From Hymenobacter cyanobacteriorum (lineage in GTDB: Bacteria; Bacteroidota; Bacteroidia; Cytophagales; Hymenobacteraceae): a DNA stretch of 64,000 bases. Both the position numbers and the translations under genes were made by a program. The stretch is taken from NCBI RefSeq assembly GCF_022631375.1, contig NZ_JALBGC010000005.1, forward strand, positions 248,001-312,000. Reading direction: 5' to 3'. Shown here one piece after another: positions 16,545-25,274 of the stretch (its first letter is position 1; every line of letters starts with the position of its first letter). The notes beneath the pieces were generated by a model. The model worked only from the letters and a program-made list of their open reading frames with translations, had not been told where the DNA came from and ran no database searches.

Positions 16545-16736
16545 AGCACGAGATAAGAAGCGAGGAATTGGGAATACGGAAACAAAAGCCCGTTTGTCGA
16601 AACCGGCCTCCCGAGCCAGTCGCTTCCGCCCCGCGCTGGTCGGCAGCGCCTGCCACGGCCGTAATCAACTGACTGGCAGCTGTCTTTGGTGGAAAACATG
16701 CCGGGGTTTACTTTTTGTTGTAGGGCTGCTGCTTCA
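16545..16736. other. Intergenic stretch between divergent genes
   Basis: This region upstream of the oxidoreductase and of the large T9SS protein shows no gene or repeat. The only recognisable signal is the promoter immediately to its right at 16737. Confidence 0.5.
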
Positions 16737-16767
16737 TTTGGCGTTCAGGGCCAGTGATTTAAATTTG
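16737..16767 (+). promoter_or_regulatory. Full Bacteroidota promoter: TTTG, 19 bases, TAAATTTG
   Basis: TTTG at 16737-16740 and TAAATTTG at 16760-16767 are separated by exactly 19 bases, matching the TTTG-N19-TAnnTTTG consensus. Transcription would begin near 16774, giving a leader of about 75-80 bases for the T9SS protein at 16852. Confidence 0.7.
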
Positions 16768-16851
16768 CGTACTCATCTGGCTTTTTACTGGTTGGCCAGG
16801 CTGCGCACAAGCTTATTGCCCCGTTCTCTATTCCCCACCCTCTAGTTTTTT

Positions 16852-19800
16852 ATGCGTACAAATTTACCTTGCCGGGCCCTCGCTGCCCTGCAGTCGGCCG
16901 GAAGCCGCGTGCTGGCACTGGGCGTGCTCGCCACCCTGGGCACCAGCCTGCATGCCTCTGCGCAGCAGCCCAATGCCATCGGCACCCGCGTGGTCGATGG
17001 CAACTACCAGGCCCAGTCGCTCACGACCAAAGGCGGCGGCAGCTTCAAGCAGTACCGGGCGCAGGCCACCTCGGGCGGCAGCAGCCGCGAATGGAACTTC
17101 ATGGTCGGTACCAACGACTTCAGCTCTAGCTGGCGGCCCTACGACAACGCCAGTACGGTGACGATAGTCGGCTTCAACCAGTTCATCGACCCCGGCACCC
17201 GCGAGGCCTCGGCCCGCTACAACGGGGGCAACGGCAAGCCGGGCTACCTGCCCGCCGTGACGGGTGGCCGCTACTACACGTTCAACATCACCAATAACAC
17301 GGCCGCCAACAACGACATGGCCGTGCTGGAAACCGCGTTCAACCCGGTTACCATCGGGGCGCCGTCGGGGCCCGGCGCGGCGGTGGGCTACGGGCAGCCG
17401 GCCACCATCACGGCCACGCTGAGCGCCGTGCCCGGCAGCGGCGAAAACTTCTTCCTGCGCTACACCACCAACAGCTACGCTTCCTCCACCATCGTGCCGA
17501 TGACGGTGAGCGGCACCACCATCACTGGCACCATTCCGGGGCAGACGGGGACGTCCATCAACTACTACATTTTCTCCACCAGCGAGACGCAGACGCAGAT
17601 TGCCAACGACTTTGCGGCCTACCCGCGCCAGTCGGTCTACGACATGGCCACGCTCAACCTGAGCACGGCGGCTTTCTACTCGGTGGGCGCCCTCAACGGC
17701 ACTTACACCGTGAACCCCGGCGGCGGCGGGCTGCCCAACTTCACCACGATGACGGCGGCCTTCTCGGCCCTCAACAGCCGGGGCGTGGCCGGGCCGGTCG
17801 TGCTCGGCGTGAAGGATGGCAGCACGTTCCTGGAAAGCAACCTGAACCTGATTTCGCCGGCCGGCACCAGCAGCAGCAACACCATCACCTTCCAGCGCGA
17901 CAACTCGGGCCCGTCCAAGCCCGTGGTGCAGCCGCCGAGCTCGGCCGCCGCTGGCCAGCAAGATGCCGTTATCAAGCTGCAAGGGGCCGATTACGTGACT
18001 TTCGACGGCATTGACGTGGGCGAGAACCCCACCATTGCGGCGGGCGACCTGCTGGGCGGCGACAACCGGGCCATGGAGTACGGCTACGCCCTGTTCCGCA
18101 ACTCGGCCACCGACGGCTGCCAGTACAACAACATCCTGAACGCCACCGTCACGCTCAACAACGCCAACGCCAACGCCACTTATGGCATCTACCTGGCCCC
18201 CGCCGCCATCAACGGCAGCCAGGTGAGCGCCACCAATCTGGCCGGTACGAACTCCAACAACACCCTGCGGGGCAACACCATCAGCACGGCCCGCATCGGG
18301 ATTTACGCGGCCGGGGCCGGCCTCAACGACGACGGCAACGTGCTGGGCGGCCTCGCGGCTGCGCTGCCAGGCAACACCATCACAAACAGCAGCTCGTTTG
18401 GCCTGCTGGTGTTCAACGCCAGCAACACCACCATCGGCGGCAATCAAATCAGCTTTGGCAGCTCGAACACCACCAACCTCTACGGCATTGTGGTGGGCAG
18501 CAACACGCCGGGCACGGTGGTGGCCCGCAACCGGGTTGTCACCCTCAAGTACCTGGGCACCGGCAGCGTGGGTGTGCGGGGCATTTCGCTCGACCCCGGC
18601 AACATCACGGCCAACATCGCGGTGCGCAACAACGTGGTGGCCGACCTGACGGGCGGCGGCGACGGAGCCAGCAACACCACCCAGCTGATGGGCATCGGCG
18701 TGCTGAGCGGCTCGGGCTACAGCATCTACAACAACTCGGTGCAGCTCAACGGCAGCCGGCCCAACAACCCCTATTCCAACAAGGTGGCCGCGGCCCTCTT
18801 CGTGGCCAACGGGGCCGGCGGCATCGACCTGCGCAACAACATCCTGAGCAACGTGCAAACCACCGCCGACCCCGACGCCGGGCAGATGGGCACCAACTAC
18901 GCCGTGTACGTGCAGGCCGCCACCGGCAACCCCTTCACCACCATCGACTACAACCTCTACGACCTGCGTAGCACGGGCTCGGCCGAATACGTGGGCCGCC
19001 TCGGGGGCCAGGACCGCAGCACGCTGGCCGCCTGGCAGGCCGCTACCGGCCAAGATGCCAGCTCCATGAAGTCGTCGGGCGGCAACACGGCGGCCTTCAC
19101 CTCGGCCACCAATCTGCAGCCCAACACCACCGACGCCAGCGCCTACGTCCTCAACGGCACGGGTGTGCAGCTGGCCGTGGTCGATACCGACATCCTCGGC
19201 ACCGCTCGCCCCACCACCGTGGCCGCCGGCGCCCCCGACCTGGGCGCCTACGAGGTAACGCCGTCGGCCTCCGTCCTGCCCAACCCGCTGGAAGTAGCCG
19301 GCGCGCCGGCGCTGGGCGGTGCCCAAACCTTCTCGCTCAACGGCCGGCTGCTGGCTAGCCTCGCCTACGGCCCCACCGGCACCGTGCCCACTAGCGTGGT
19401 GGCCCGCTACTATTCGGGCACCACGCCGCCCGCGCCTTTCGCGGCCGGGGCCCGCTACGCCAACGCCTACTTCGATTTTAGCGATGCCAACGCCGACGGC
19501 AGCGGCTACACCTACCAGCCCACCCTGGCGTATGACCCGGCCCTGCTGGGCACCATTGCCAGCGAGGCCGCCCAGCGCATCAGCCAGCGCAACAGCGCCA
19601 ACAGCGGCTACGGCACTTACTTCAACACGGCGGTGAACACCACGGCCCGCACCCTCACCGGCCCTGCCGGCCTTTCGGGCTTCAGCATCCTGGCCATCAG
19701 CGATGCGGCCGCCCCGCTGCCCGTGCAGCTGGTGCGCTTCGAAGCCGCCCGCCAGGGCGCCAATGTCCTGCTGACCTGGAACACGGCCACCGAGCTCAAC

Positions 19801-20283
19801 AACGCCGGTTTCGACGTGCAGGTGAGCCCCGACGGCCGGGCCTTCCGCAACCTGGGCTTCGTGGCCGGCGCAGGCAGCAGCACCGCCGCCCGCAGCTACC
19901 GCTTTCTCGACGGCGAAACCGGCCAAGCCGGCCTGCGCTACTACCGCCTGCGCCAGCTCGACCGCGATGGTTCGGCCACGTTCTCGCCCGTGCGCACCGT
20001 GCGGTTCGATGCCCCGGCCGCCCGGCTGCTGGCCTGGCCCAATCCGTACCAGCAAGCCGTGCACCTGAGCCTGGAGCTGCCGCAAGCCACCACCACGGCC
20101 ACCCTCACGGTGCTCGATGCGCTGGGCCGCGAAGTGCTGCACCAGGAGCTGGGGCCGCTGCCCGCCGGTATTAGCCAGCCCGCGCTCGAAACCACGCGCT
20201 TCGGCCGCTTGCCCGCGGGCGTGTACACCCTGCGCCTGGCAACTGCCGCCGGTATGCAGGCGCTGAAACTGGTAAAGGAATAA
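16852..20283 (+). CDS. Large T9SS-exported beta-helix protein (1143 aa)
   Basis: The protein has a long signal peptide ('RVLALGVLATLGTSLHASAQ'). An N-terminal module follows, then Ig-like strands, then a long right-handed beta-helix from about residue 290 to 800 rich in Asn ladders ('NILNATVTLNNANANATYG', 'NNTLRGNTISTARIG'). A linker with 'LPVQLVRFEAARQGANVLL' and 'WNTATELNNAGFDVQVSPD' is the fibronectin-like segment that commonly precedes T9SS tails in Hymenobacter. The tail 'AWPNPYQQAVHLSLELP' to 'GVYTLRLATAAG' and 'LKLVKE' is a type A sorting domain. It should be surface-exposed or secreted, with a likely polysaccharide-binding or adhesive role. It has its own consensus promoter. Confidence 0.93.
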   Translation: MRTNLPCRALAALQSAGSRVLALGVLATLGTSLHASAQQPNAIGTRVVDGNYQAQSLTTKGGGSFKQYRAQATSGGSSREWNFMVGTNDFSSSWRPYDNASTVTIVGFNQFIDPGTREASARYNGGNGKPGYLPAVTGGRYYTFNITNNTAANNDMAVLETAFNPVTIGAPSGPGAAVGYGQPATITATLSAVPGSGENFFLRYTTNSYASSTIVPMTVSGTTITGTIPGQTGTSINYYIFSTSETQTQIANDFAAYPRQSVYDMATLNLSTAAFYSVGALNGTYTVNPGGGGLPNFTTMTAAFSALNSRGVAGPVVLGVKDGSTFLESNLNLISPAGTSSSNTITFQRDNSGPSKPVVQPPSSAAAGQQDAVIKLQGADYVTFDGIDVGENPTIAAGDLLGGDNRAMEYGYALFRNSATDGCQYNNILNATVTLNNANANATYGIYLAPAAINGSQVSATNLAGTNSNNTLRGNTISTARIGIYAAGAGLNDDGNVLGGLAAALPGNTITNSSSFGLLVFNASNTTIGGNQISFGSSNTTNLYGIVVGSNTPGTVVARNRVVTLKYLGTGSVGVRGISLDPGNITANIAVRNNVVADLTGGGDGASNTTQLMGIGVLSGSGYSIYNNSVQLNGSRPNNPYSNKVAAALFVANGAGGIDLRNNILSNVQTTADPDAGQMGTNYAVYVQAATGNPFTTIDYNLYDLRSTGSAEYVGRLGGQDRSTLAAWQAATGQDASSMKSSGGNTAAFTSATNLQPNTTDASAYVLNGTGVQLAVVDTDILGTARPTTVAAGAPDLGAYEVTPSASVLPNPLEVAGAPALGGAQTFSLNGRLLASLAYGPTGTVPTSVVARYYSGTTPPAPFAAGARYANAYFDFSDANADGSGYTYQPTLAYDPALLGTIASEAAQRISQRNSANSGYGTYFNTAVNTTARTLTGPAGLSGFSILAISDAAAPLPVQLVRFEAARQGANVLLTWNTATELNNAGFDVQVSPDGRAFRNLGFVAGAGSSTAARSYRFLDGETGQAGLRYYRLRQLDRDGSATFSPVRTVRFDAPAARLLAWPNPYQQAVHLSLELPQATTTATLTVLDALGREVLHQELGPLPAGISQPALETTRFGRLPAGVYTLRLATAAGMQALKLVKE

Positions 20284-20355
20284 GGCTGAGCGTTGCCACG
20301 CGGCGCGACGAAACGGCAGCTACTTGAAGCGGCTGGCGAGCAGAGCGATGCTGAA

Positions 20356-20442
20356 GTAGGGTGCGGGGCTTGCCCCCGCCCGTCGTTGAACGGTATCGGT
20401 ACTGACCGTTCAACGACGGGCGGGGGCAAGCCCCGCACTTAC
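20356..20442. repeat. REP-like inverted pair, family A (left flank of RAYT1)
   Basis: Left arm GTAGGGTGCGGGGCTTGCCC with GCCCGTCGTTGAACG, 12-base spacer, right arm the reverse complement ending in a slightly degenerate GTAAGTGCGGGG on the minus strand. The TAA in that end is the stop codon of the RAYT gene. The hairpin is GCGGGGC/GCCCCCGC. Other family A copies are at 20904, 25807, 33328 and 56419. Confidence 0.93.
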
Positions 20443-20903
20443 CAACGGTTGGGATTTTCCAGAATGTATTTGCGGTAGCCTTCTAATTCACGGGCATCCC
20501 GAATAATATGCTCGTAGTAATCGCGCTGCCAGCAGGAGGGCGGTGCTGGCTGACCACCTGCGACTATTTGTTTTCGCCAGCGCGCGAAACAGCGCGATTT
20601 AAAGCTGCCAACTATCGTGCTTACCGACACAGCCCTATTCCGGGTTAGCACCAGGATGCAGTGCAAATGGTTGGGCATGAGCACCCATGTATCAAGGCGG
20701 GCGGCTGGGAAATAGCTTGGTATGGCTGTCAATTCAGCTAGTACGATTTCTCCTAGTGGGGATGGGTGTATTGTTCCGCCGGTTGCCAGGCTGCCGAACA
20801 AATGAGCTTTGTTGCGGGCGCATATGGTAAGGGCGTAATAACCCGCCATGCTGTAATCGTATCCTTGGTAACGGATGCTGCGGCGCTGTGGGGCAGGTTC
20901 CAT
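20439..20903 (-). CDS. REP-associated tyrosine transposase (RAYT1, Y1_Tnp/IS200-like)
   Basis: This 154-residue protein is of the HUH single-strand transposase superfamily. The metal-binding His-hydrophobic-His motif is His79-Leu-His81 in 'VLMPNHLHCILVL', and the catalytic Tyr is in 'QRDYYEHIIRD' (Tyr129/130). 'YDYSMAGYYALTICARNK' at the N-terminus and 'YILENPNRW' at the C-terminus are typical of RAYT proteins, which are single-copy domesticated relatives of IS200/IS605 transposases that move or process REP palindromes. The start codon lies 1 base from the right repeat and the stop codon lies inside the left repeat, so gene and repeats form one compact unit of about 665 bases. All motifs are intact, so it is probably active. 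Confidence 0.93.
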   Translation of the reverse strand: MEPAPQRRSIRYQGYDYSMAGYYALTICARNKAHLFGSLATGGTIHPSPLGEIVLAELTAIPSYFPAARLDTWVLMPNHLHCILVLTRNRAVSVSTIVGSFKSRCFARWRKQIVAGGQPAPPSCWQRDYYEHIIRDARELEGYRKYILENPNRW

Positions 20904-21020
20904 GTAGGGTGCGGGGCTTGCCCCGCCCGTCGGTGAACAGTTCGTTGAGTGTTCCGAAATATAGGGTGATGACTTATGACTGCCATTCTACGACGGGCGG
21001 GGGCAAGCCCCGCACCCTAC
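20904..21020. repeat. REP-like inverted pair, family A (right flank of RAYT1)
   Basis: The left arm begins GTAGGGTGCGGGGCTTG one base upstream of the RAYT1 start. The right arm ends GCACCCTAC at 21020. The CTA within it is the TAG stop of the neighbouring S1-type gene. The spacer is longer (about 45 bases) and the left arm has lost one C and carries CGGTGAAC instead of CGTTGAAC. Confidence 0.93.
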
Positions 21021-21853
21021 TTCAGAATAGTTGCTTCCGGCTCCAGCAGCACCAGGCCCTGCCGGAACAAAGCTCCCAGCGCCTTCTTGAACACCTTTTT
21101 GCTCATGCCCACGCGGCGGTACACGTCTTCGGCCAGGCTTTTATCGCCCAGCGGCAGGCGGCCGCCCGGCGCGGCCTGAATGGCTTTGAGCAACGTATCC
21201 GTCGCCGATTCTACTTCGCCGTAGCCTTCCTTTTGCAGGCGCACGTCGAGCTTGCCATCGGCCCGCACCTGGCGCAGGAAGCCGGGCAGCTGCTCGCCCA
21301 GGCGCAGAGGTCGGAATACTTCGTTGTGAAACAGCAGTCCCTGGTGCGTCCCGTTAACGATGACGGGGTAGCCCAGCTCGGTTTCGTCGGCCACCAGCAG
21401 GCGCACCTCGTCGCCGGGCTCGCCCTGGAATGGGGTGTTTTGCAGGAACTGCTTCCATTTGGTGGAAGCCACCAGTCGGTCGCTTTCCTCGTCGAGGTAC
21501 ACGTACACGAACACCCGCTCGCCGATGCGCAGGTCGCGCCGCTGGTTGCGGTAGGGCAGGAGCAAGTCTTTCTCCAGGCCCCACTCCAGGAAAGCGCCAG
21601 CCGGGCCGTGGTCCTTCACGGTGAGGGCGGCAAAGCTGTCGACCAGCGCCAGGGGCCGCAGGTTGGTGGCAATGAGGCGGTCCTCCGAGTCGCGGTACAC
21701 GAACACGCGCACGATGTCGCCCACGCGGGTGCCGGTCTCCACGTACTTTTCGGGCAGCAGCAGGTCGCCGTCGTCGGAGGTGAGGTAGAGGCCGATGCTG
21801 GTTTCGCGGGCTACTTCGAGGTCGTTGTAATCGCCGAGGAGGAGGCTGGCCAT
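21017..21853 (-). CDS. S1-type RNA-binding protein, CvfB/YitL family
   Basis: About 278 residues. The start at ATG 21853 ('MASLLLGDYNDLEVARE') is preferred to a further frame to 21883. Tandem S1-like beta-barrels are visible ('DIVRVFVYRDSEDRLIATN', 'ALTVKDHGPAGAFLEWGLE', 'ERVFVYVYLDEESDRLVAS'), and the C-terminal winged-helix segment 'MSKKVFKKALGALFRQGLV' is characteristic of CvfB. In Gram-positives CvfB affects virulence-gene expression through RNA binding; the role in Bacteroidota is unknown. The stop codon is part of the adjacent family A repeat, so the natural 3' end may have been altered by the insertion. Confidence 0.9.
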   Translation of the reverse strand: MASLLLGDYNDLEVARETSIGLYLTSDDGDLLLPEKYVETGTRVGDIVRVFVYRDSEDRLIATNLRPLALVDSFAALTVKDHGPAGAFLEWGLEKDLLLPYRNQRRDLRIGERVFVYVYLDEESDRLVASTKWKQFLQNTPFQGEPGDEVRLLVADETELGYPVIVNGTHQGLLFHNEVFRPLRLGEQLPGFLRQVRADGKLDVRLQKEGYGEVESATDTLLKAIQAAPGGRLPLGDKSLAEDVYRRVGMSKKVFKKALGALFRQGLVLLEPEATILK

Positions 21854-21988
21854 AGGGTGCGGTATTGTTGGTTGAAGGGGCAAAGGTCGGGCGAAAACCG
21901 TTCAGACGTTATCGTGCGATTGTGCCAATCGGTAGCAAGGTTTAAAGGCAGCTTTCTACTCCATGATAAATTCCTGTATAATTACAGT

Positions 21989-22369
21989 ATGGGATTGTTG
22001 AGAAAGAGATTCTGCTTTACTGGCGAACCGCCAACAGTCGAAACAATCATCGCACGATTGGAAGAGCTAACAGCAGAGCAAATCACCTGCGAATATGTAA
22101 AGGATGAGCAAGGCTTCTTTGCCGTAGAAGCATCAAGTAAGACAATAGCTGGCGGCTTCACATTACTGCTGCCAACATTAGAGGAACCGTCCTATGAGGC
22201 CTTATGCGGTATGGGCTCAACTCCTACGTATCTGTTAGATGCTGTGGCAGCGGTTTTGCTAGAACTGGGAGGAACCGATGAATACGCTACCGATGAATAC
22301 GCTGTCCAATTGCCGGCGGCAGCATATCAGCCTTGGCGTTTAGCTAAAGAGTGGTACCAAAAACACTAG
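21989..22369 (+). CDS. Hypothetical small acidic protein (126 aa)
   Basis: The ATG at 21989 ('MGLLRKRFCFTGEPPTVE') follows an AT-rich leader. An in-frame extension further left is only antisense to the S1 gene. The protein is mixed alpha/beta ('IIARLEELTAEQITCEYV', 'GGFTLLLPTLEEPSYEALC', 'LLDAVAAVLLELGG'), soluble, without a signal peptide. A short direct repeat 'DEYATDEYAV' is visible. It is more AT-rich than its neighbours, which suggests recent acquisition. I recognise no family. It is divergent from the S1 gene and followed by a weak hairpin terminator. Confidence 0.6.
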   Translation: MGLLRKRFCFTGEPPTVETIIARLEELTAEQITCEYVKDEQGFFAVEASSKTIAGGFTLLLPTLEEPSYEALCGMGSTPTYLLDAVAAVLLELGGTDEYATDEYAVQLPAAAYQPWRLAKEWYQKH

Positions 22370-22520
22370 CGCCAAGCTCGGCTAGTCGGGGCGTGTCTTT
22401 TCACAAGCCATCTAACACTAGATTGTGCTGCTGACTACCTTCTTATCACTGCTCGCGCAGGAAATCGAAAAACCGTTTGGCGTCCAGCCCACGAACTAAG
22501 CGCCCCGGATGCTGTAAAGC

Positions 22521-22557
22521 AAAAAAGGCCGCCAGCGTAGCACTGGGGCCCTTTTTG
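22521..22557. terminator. Hairpin terminator (imperfect)
   Basis: A-run, GGCCGCCAG, CGTAGCA loop, CTGGGGCC, T-run, between the convergent hypothetical and SDR genes. The stem has mismatches. Confidence 0.65.
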
Positions 22558-22584
22558 TAGCGTGAACTTACGTTTCTGACGACC

Positions 22585-23337
22585 TTACAGCGTCATGCCA
22601 CCCGTTAGCTCCAGGCGCTGGCCGTTCACCCAGCGCCCGGCCTCGGAGCAGAGGAAGGCCACCGCGCCGCCGATGTCGTCGGGCTCGGCCACGCGGCCGA
22701 GGGCCGTGGCCTGGGCCACCCAGGCGCGGATTTCGGGCGTATCGGTCATGGCGCCGCCGCCAAATACTGCGCCGGGCGCCACCACGTTGGCCGCAATGCC
22801 CCGGCTGCCCAGCTCCAGGGCCAGGTAGCGCGTGAATACCTCTACGGCCCCTTTCATGGAGGCGTAGACCGAAACGCCCGCGAAGGAGCTGCGCGTAGTG
22901 GCCGAAGAAACATTGACAATCCGGCCGCCATCGCGCAGCAGCGGCAGCGCCCGTTGCGTGAGGAAATACACGCCTTTGAAGTGGATATTCAGCATGTCGT
23001 CAAACTGCGCCTCCGTCGCTTCGGCAATGGGGACGTTGAGGCTGGTGCCGGCGTTGTTGATGAGAAAATCGAAACGGTCGGTGCCGAAGGTGTCGTGCAG
23101 CGCCGTGGCCACCTGCCCGAAAAACGCCTCGAACGTGCTGATGTCGGCCGCGTTCAGGCGCAGGGCCACGGCGCGGCGGCCCAACGCTTCAATTTCGGCC
23201 ACCACAGCTTCTGCTTCGGCCTGCTGCGTGTGGTAGGTCAGGATAACGTCGATGCCCTGCTGGGCCAGTTTCAGGGCCATGTCTTTGCCCAGGCCCCGGC
23301 TGCCGCCGGTGAGCAGGGCGATTTTGGAAGTACTCAT
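22585..23337 (-). CDS. Short-chain dehydrogenase/reductase (250 aa)
   Basis: A classical SDR, cytoplasmic and probably tetrameric. Cofactor motif 'LLTGGSRGLGKDMA' (TGxxxGxG), 'NNAG' structural motif, catalytic Ser in 'VNVSSATTRSSFAGV', and Tyr-x-x-x-Lys in 'YASMKGAVEV'. The C-terminal 'CSEAGRWVNGQRLELTGGM' is the family's usual ending. It resembles 3-oxoacyl-ACP-reductase-like or glucose-dehydrogenase-like SDRs; the substrate is unknown. The ATG at 23337 fits the family N-terminus. The AraC regulator lies 94 bases upstream on the same strand, so this is likely its regulated target. Confidence 0.92.
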   Translation of the reverse strand: MSTSKIALLTGGSRGLGKDMALKLAQQGIDVILTYHTQQAEAEAVVAEIEALGRRAVALRLNAADISTFEAFFGQVATALHDTFGTDRFDFLINNAGTSLNVPIAEATEAQFDDMLNIHFKGVYFLTQRALPLLRDGGRIVNVSSATTRSSFAGVSVYASMKGAVEVFTRYLALELGSRGIAANVVAPGAVFGGGAMTDTPEIRAWVAQATALGRVAEPDDIGGAVAFLCSEAGRWVNGQRLELTGGMTL

Positions 23338-23431
23338 AGGGAGGTTCTTGATGGTGTTGATTTGAACACGACAAAGGTCCTCCGGCCCACTGCCGGCGGT
23401 GTTGTACCCGCCAATCAGCTTCTTGTAGAAA

Positions 23432-24376
23432 TCAAACCGGCACCGCTTCCAGCGTCCGAAACGCACCGGGGCTCACGGCCGCGTAGCGCCGGAAAAAGTG
23501 CGAGAAGTGCGCTACATCGACGAAACCCAGGCTGTCGGCAATTTCCCAGAGCGTCCAGTCCGACTGGCGCAGCAGGGCCTTGGCTTCCTGCGCCAGCCGC
23601 CCGCCAATGAGGTCGGTGGTGGTGCGGCCGGTGCTGTCCTTGAGCACCTTGTTGAGGTGGTTGACGTGCACGGCCAGGTGGTCGGCAAAGTCTTTGGCGG
23701 TGCGCAGCCGCACGCGCTGCTGGGGCGTGGCGAGCGGAAACTGCCGTTCCAGCAGCTCCACGAAGCGCGACGAAAGCCGGGCCGCCGCCGTGTGGGCAGG
23801 GTGCAGCGTGGTGGCGGGCTGGTGCTTCTGGCCCAGGTGCAGCAGCTCCAGCACGTAGGCCCGCAGCAAGTCGTACTTGTGGGCGTAGTCGGAGGCCAGC
23901 TCCTCGTGCATGCGAGTAAAAATGGCCTCCGCCCGCCCCACTTCGGCCGGCGTTAGCTGAAACACGGGGTAGCCGTCGGCCTGGAACAGGGGCAGCTCAT
24001 CCGGCGTGAGGCCCCCGAGTACCGGCAGTAGAAACTCGGCCGTGAAGAGGCAGAAATGCCCGCGCTGCGGCTCGGCGGGCCACCACTGAAACGGTACCTT
24101 GGGCGTCGAAAACACCAACGCATCGGGCGCAATGGCGATGGTCTGGTTGGCGTATTCGGTGCAGCTGCGGCTGCGCAGCAAGCTGATTTTGTAGAAGGAG
24201 CGGCAGGCATACGGCGTGGCGGGCCGCAGCGGGCTGGCCTCCCAGAGGTTGCTCAAATCAAACGCGTTGAAATGGCCGATTTCGCGCTGAATGCCCGGGG
24301 GCAGCAGGGAGTTCAGGTCGGGGCCGGTGCAGGGTGTCAGCTCCTCATACAGGGCACTCAGGGCGGCAGTGGTCAT
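23432..24376 (-). CDS. AraC family transcriptional regulator
   Basis: 314 residues. The N-terminal about 200 residues form a cupin-like effector domain ('IAPDALVFSTPKVPFQWWP'). The C-terminal AraC-type DNA-binding domain has two helix-turn-helix units: 'TAKDFADHLAVHVNHLNKVL' and 'WEIADSLGFVDVAHFSHFFR', the latter with the family signature. Placement directly upstream of the SDR gene on the same strand suggests it controls that gene. The effector is unknown. Confidence 0.92.
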   Translation of the reverse strand: MTTAALSALYEELTPCTGPDLNSLLPPGIQREIGHFNAFDLSNLWEASPLRPATPYACRSFYKISLLRSRSCTEYANQTIAIAPDALVFSTPKVPFQWWPAEPQRGHFCLFTAEFLLPVLGGLTPDELPLFQADGYPVFQLTPAEVGRAEAIFTRMHEELASDYAHKYDLLRAYVLELLHLGQKHQPATTLHPAHTAAARLSSRFVELLERQFPLATPQQRVRLRTAKDFADHLAVHVNHLNKVLKDSTGRTTTDLIGGRLAQEAKALLRQSDWTLWEIADSLGFVDVAHFSHFFRRYAAVSPGAFRTLEAVPV

Positions 24377-24487
24377 GGCGGTAGCTTGTAAGATTCAAAG
24401 CACCGCAACCGGTCGTCGGGCCGAAAGGTTGCGGCGGTGCCAGTGGGGCAGGCCGTTATTGGAACTGGTTCGAATGTCGAAAATCCT

Positions 24488-24590
24488 GTCATCCTGAGCG
24501 CAGCGAAGGACCTTATCACCGATGAACAGCTTGCAGTAATTTCAGACGGTTGTAGCCGCAATGAGGTCCTTCGCTGCGCTCAGGATGACA
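24488..24590. repeat. Dispersed palindromic repeat, family E
   Basis: Left arm GTCATCCTGAGCGCAGCGAA with GGACCTTATCACC, right arm the complement (AGGTCCTTCGCTGCGCTCAG) after a spacer. A second copy is at 43355-43440. It lies between the AraC gene and the aquaporin gene at the 3' end of the arsenic operon. Confidence 0.9.
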
Positions 24591-24596
24591 GACGTT

Positions 24597-25274
24597 TTAA
24601 ACAGCGACTTTCCGAACAACCTCGCGGCTTTGCAGCCACTTATCCACCGCCACGGCCAGCAGCGCGCCGGCCACCGGCCCCACGATATACACCCACCAAT
24701 CCGTCCAAATCCCGCTGAGTAACGCCGGGGCCAGCGAGCGGGCCGGGTTCATGCTCGCGCCCGTGAGCGGGCCGGCCACCAGCGCCTCCAGCGCCACCGT
24801 GCTGCTGATGGCCAGCCCCGCCAGCATGCCCACTTCTTTCGAGCCCGAGGTGACCCGGAAAATCACCAGCATCAGCCAGAAGGTGAGGAAGGTTTCGATG
24901 CCCAGCGCCTGCCAGGGGCCGTGGGCCGGCAGCGTGGCCCCGAGGTCGGAGCCCGGCCCGGCAATCAGCTTCACCAGCAAGCTGCCCAGCGCCGCGCCCG
25001 CCAGCTGCGCCCCCACGTAGGGCAGCACCCGCCGCCCCTCAAACCGCCCCATCGCCCAGAAGGCCAGCGTCACGGCCGGGTTCACGTGGGCGCCGCTGGT
25101 TTCGCCCAGGCTCTGGATGATGATGAACACCACCAGCCCAAAGGCCGCCGCCACGCCGCCGTGCCCCAGCGCGTGCGTCTGGGCATCGACCACGGCCGCG
25201 CCCGTCCCGAAAATCAACAGAATGGCAGTGCCCAGCACCTCGGCCAGCAGGCAGGTTCGCAGCGTCGGTTGCAT
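24597..25274 (-). CDS. aqpS: Aquaporin/MIP family channel, arsenic-operon associated (AqpS-like)
   Basis: 225 residues and six membrane helices with both half-helix NPA motifs ('SGAHVNPAVTLAF' and 'GASMNPARSLAPALLSG'). MIP channels of this kind conduct water, glycerol or trivalent arsenic hydroxide. It is the last gene of a run arsR, DUF6428, arsC, arsN-like and MIP, and its ATG overlaps the stop of the acetyltransferase (TGATG), indicating translational coupling. In Sinorhizobium meliloti an ars-operon aquaporin, AqpS, lets arsenite made by ArsC flow out. No ArsB/Acr3 pump is present here, so this channel is the probable exit route. The gene symbol rests on context. Confidence 0.88.
   Translation of the reverse strand: MQPTLRTCLLAEVLGTAILLIFGTGAAVVDAQTHALGHGGVAAAFGLVVFIIIQSLGETSGAHVNPAVTLAFWAMGRFEGRRVLPYVGAQLAGAALGSLLVKLIAGPGSDLGATLPAHGPWQALGIETFLTFWLMLVIFRVTSGSKEVGMLAGLAISSTVALEALVAGPLTGASMNPARSLAPALLSGIWTDWWVYIVGPVAGALLAVAVDKWLQSREVVRKVAV

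Noticed and set aside
16864..20142. A 1092-codon open frame antisense to the large T9SS protein
   Set aside because: It is the complement of an unmistakable coding frame with a signal peptide and sorting domain. Long antisense frames are expected in GC-rich DNA, and the translation is low-complexity Gly/Val/His/Arg with no domain.
20888..21988. A frame joining the region antisense to the S1-type gene to the hypothetical gene at 21989
   Set aside because: The first 1.1 kb is antisense to a clear S1-type protein and crosses a palindromic repeat. Only the last 381 bases look like a gene.
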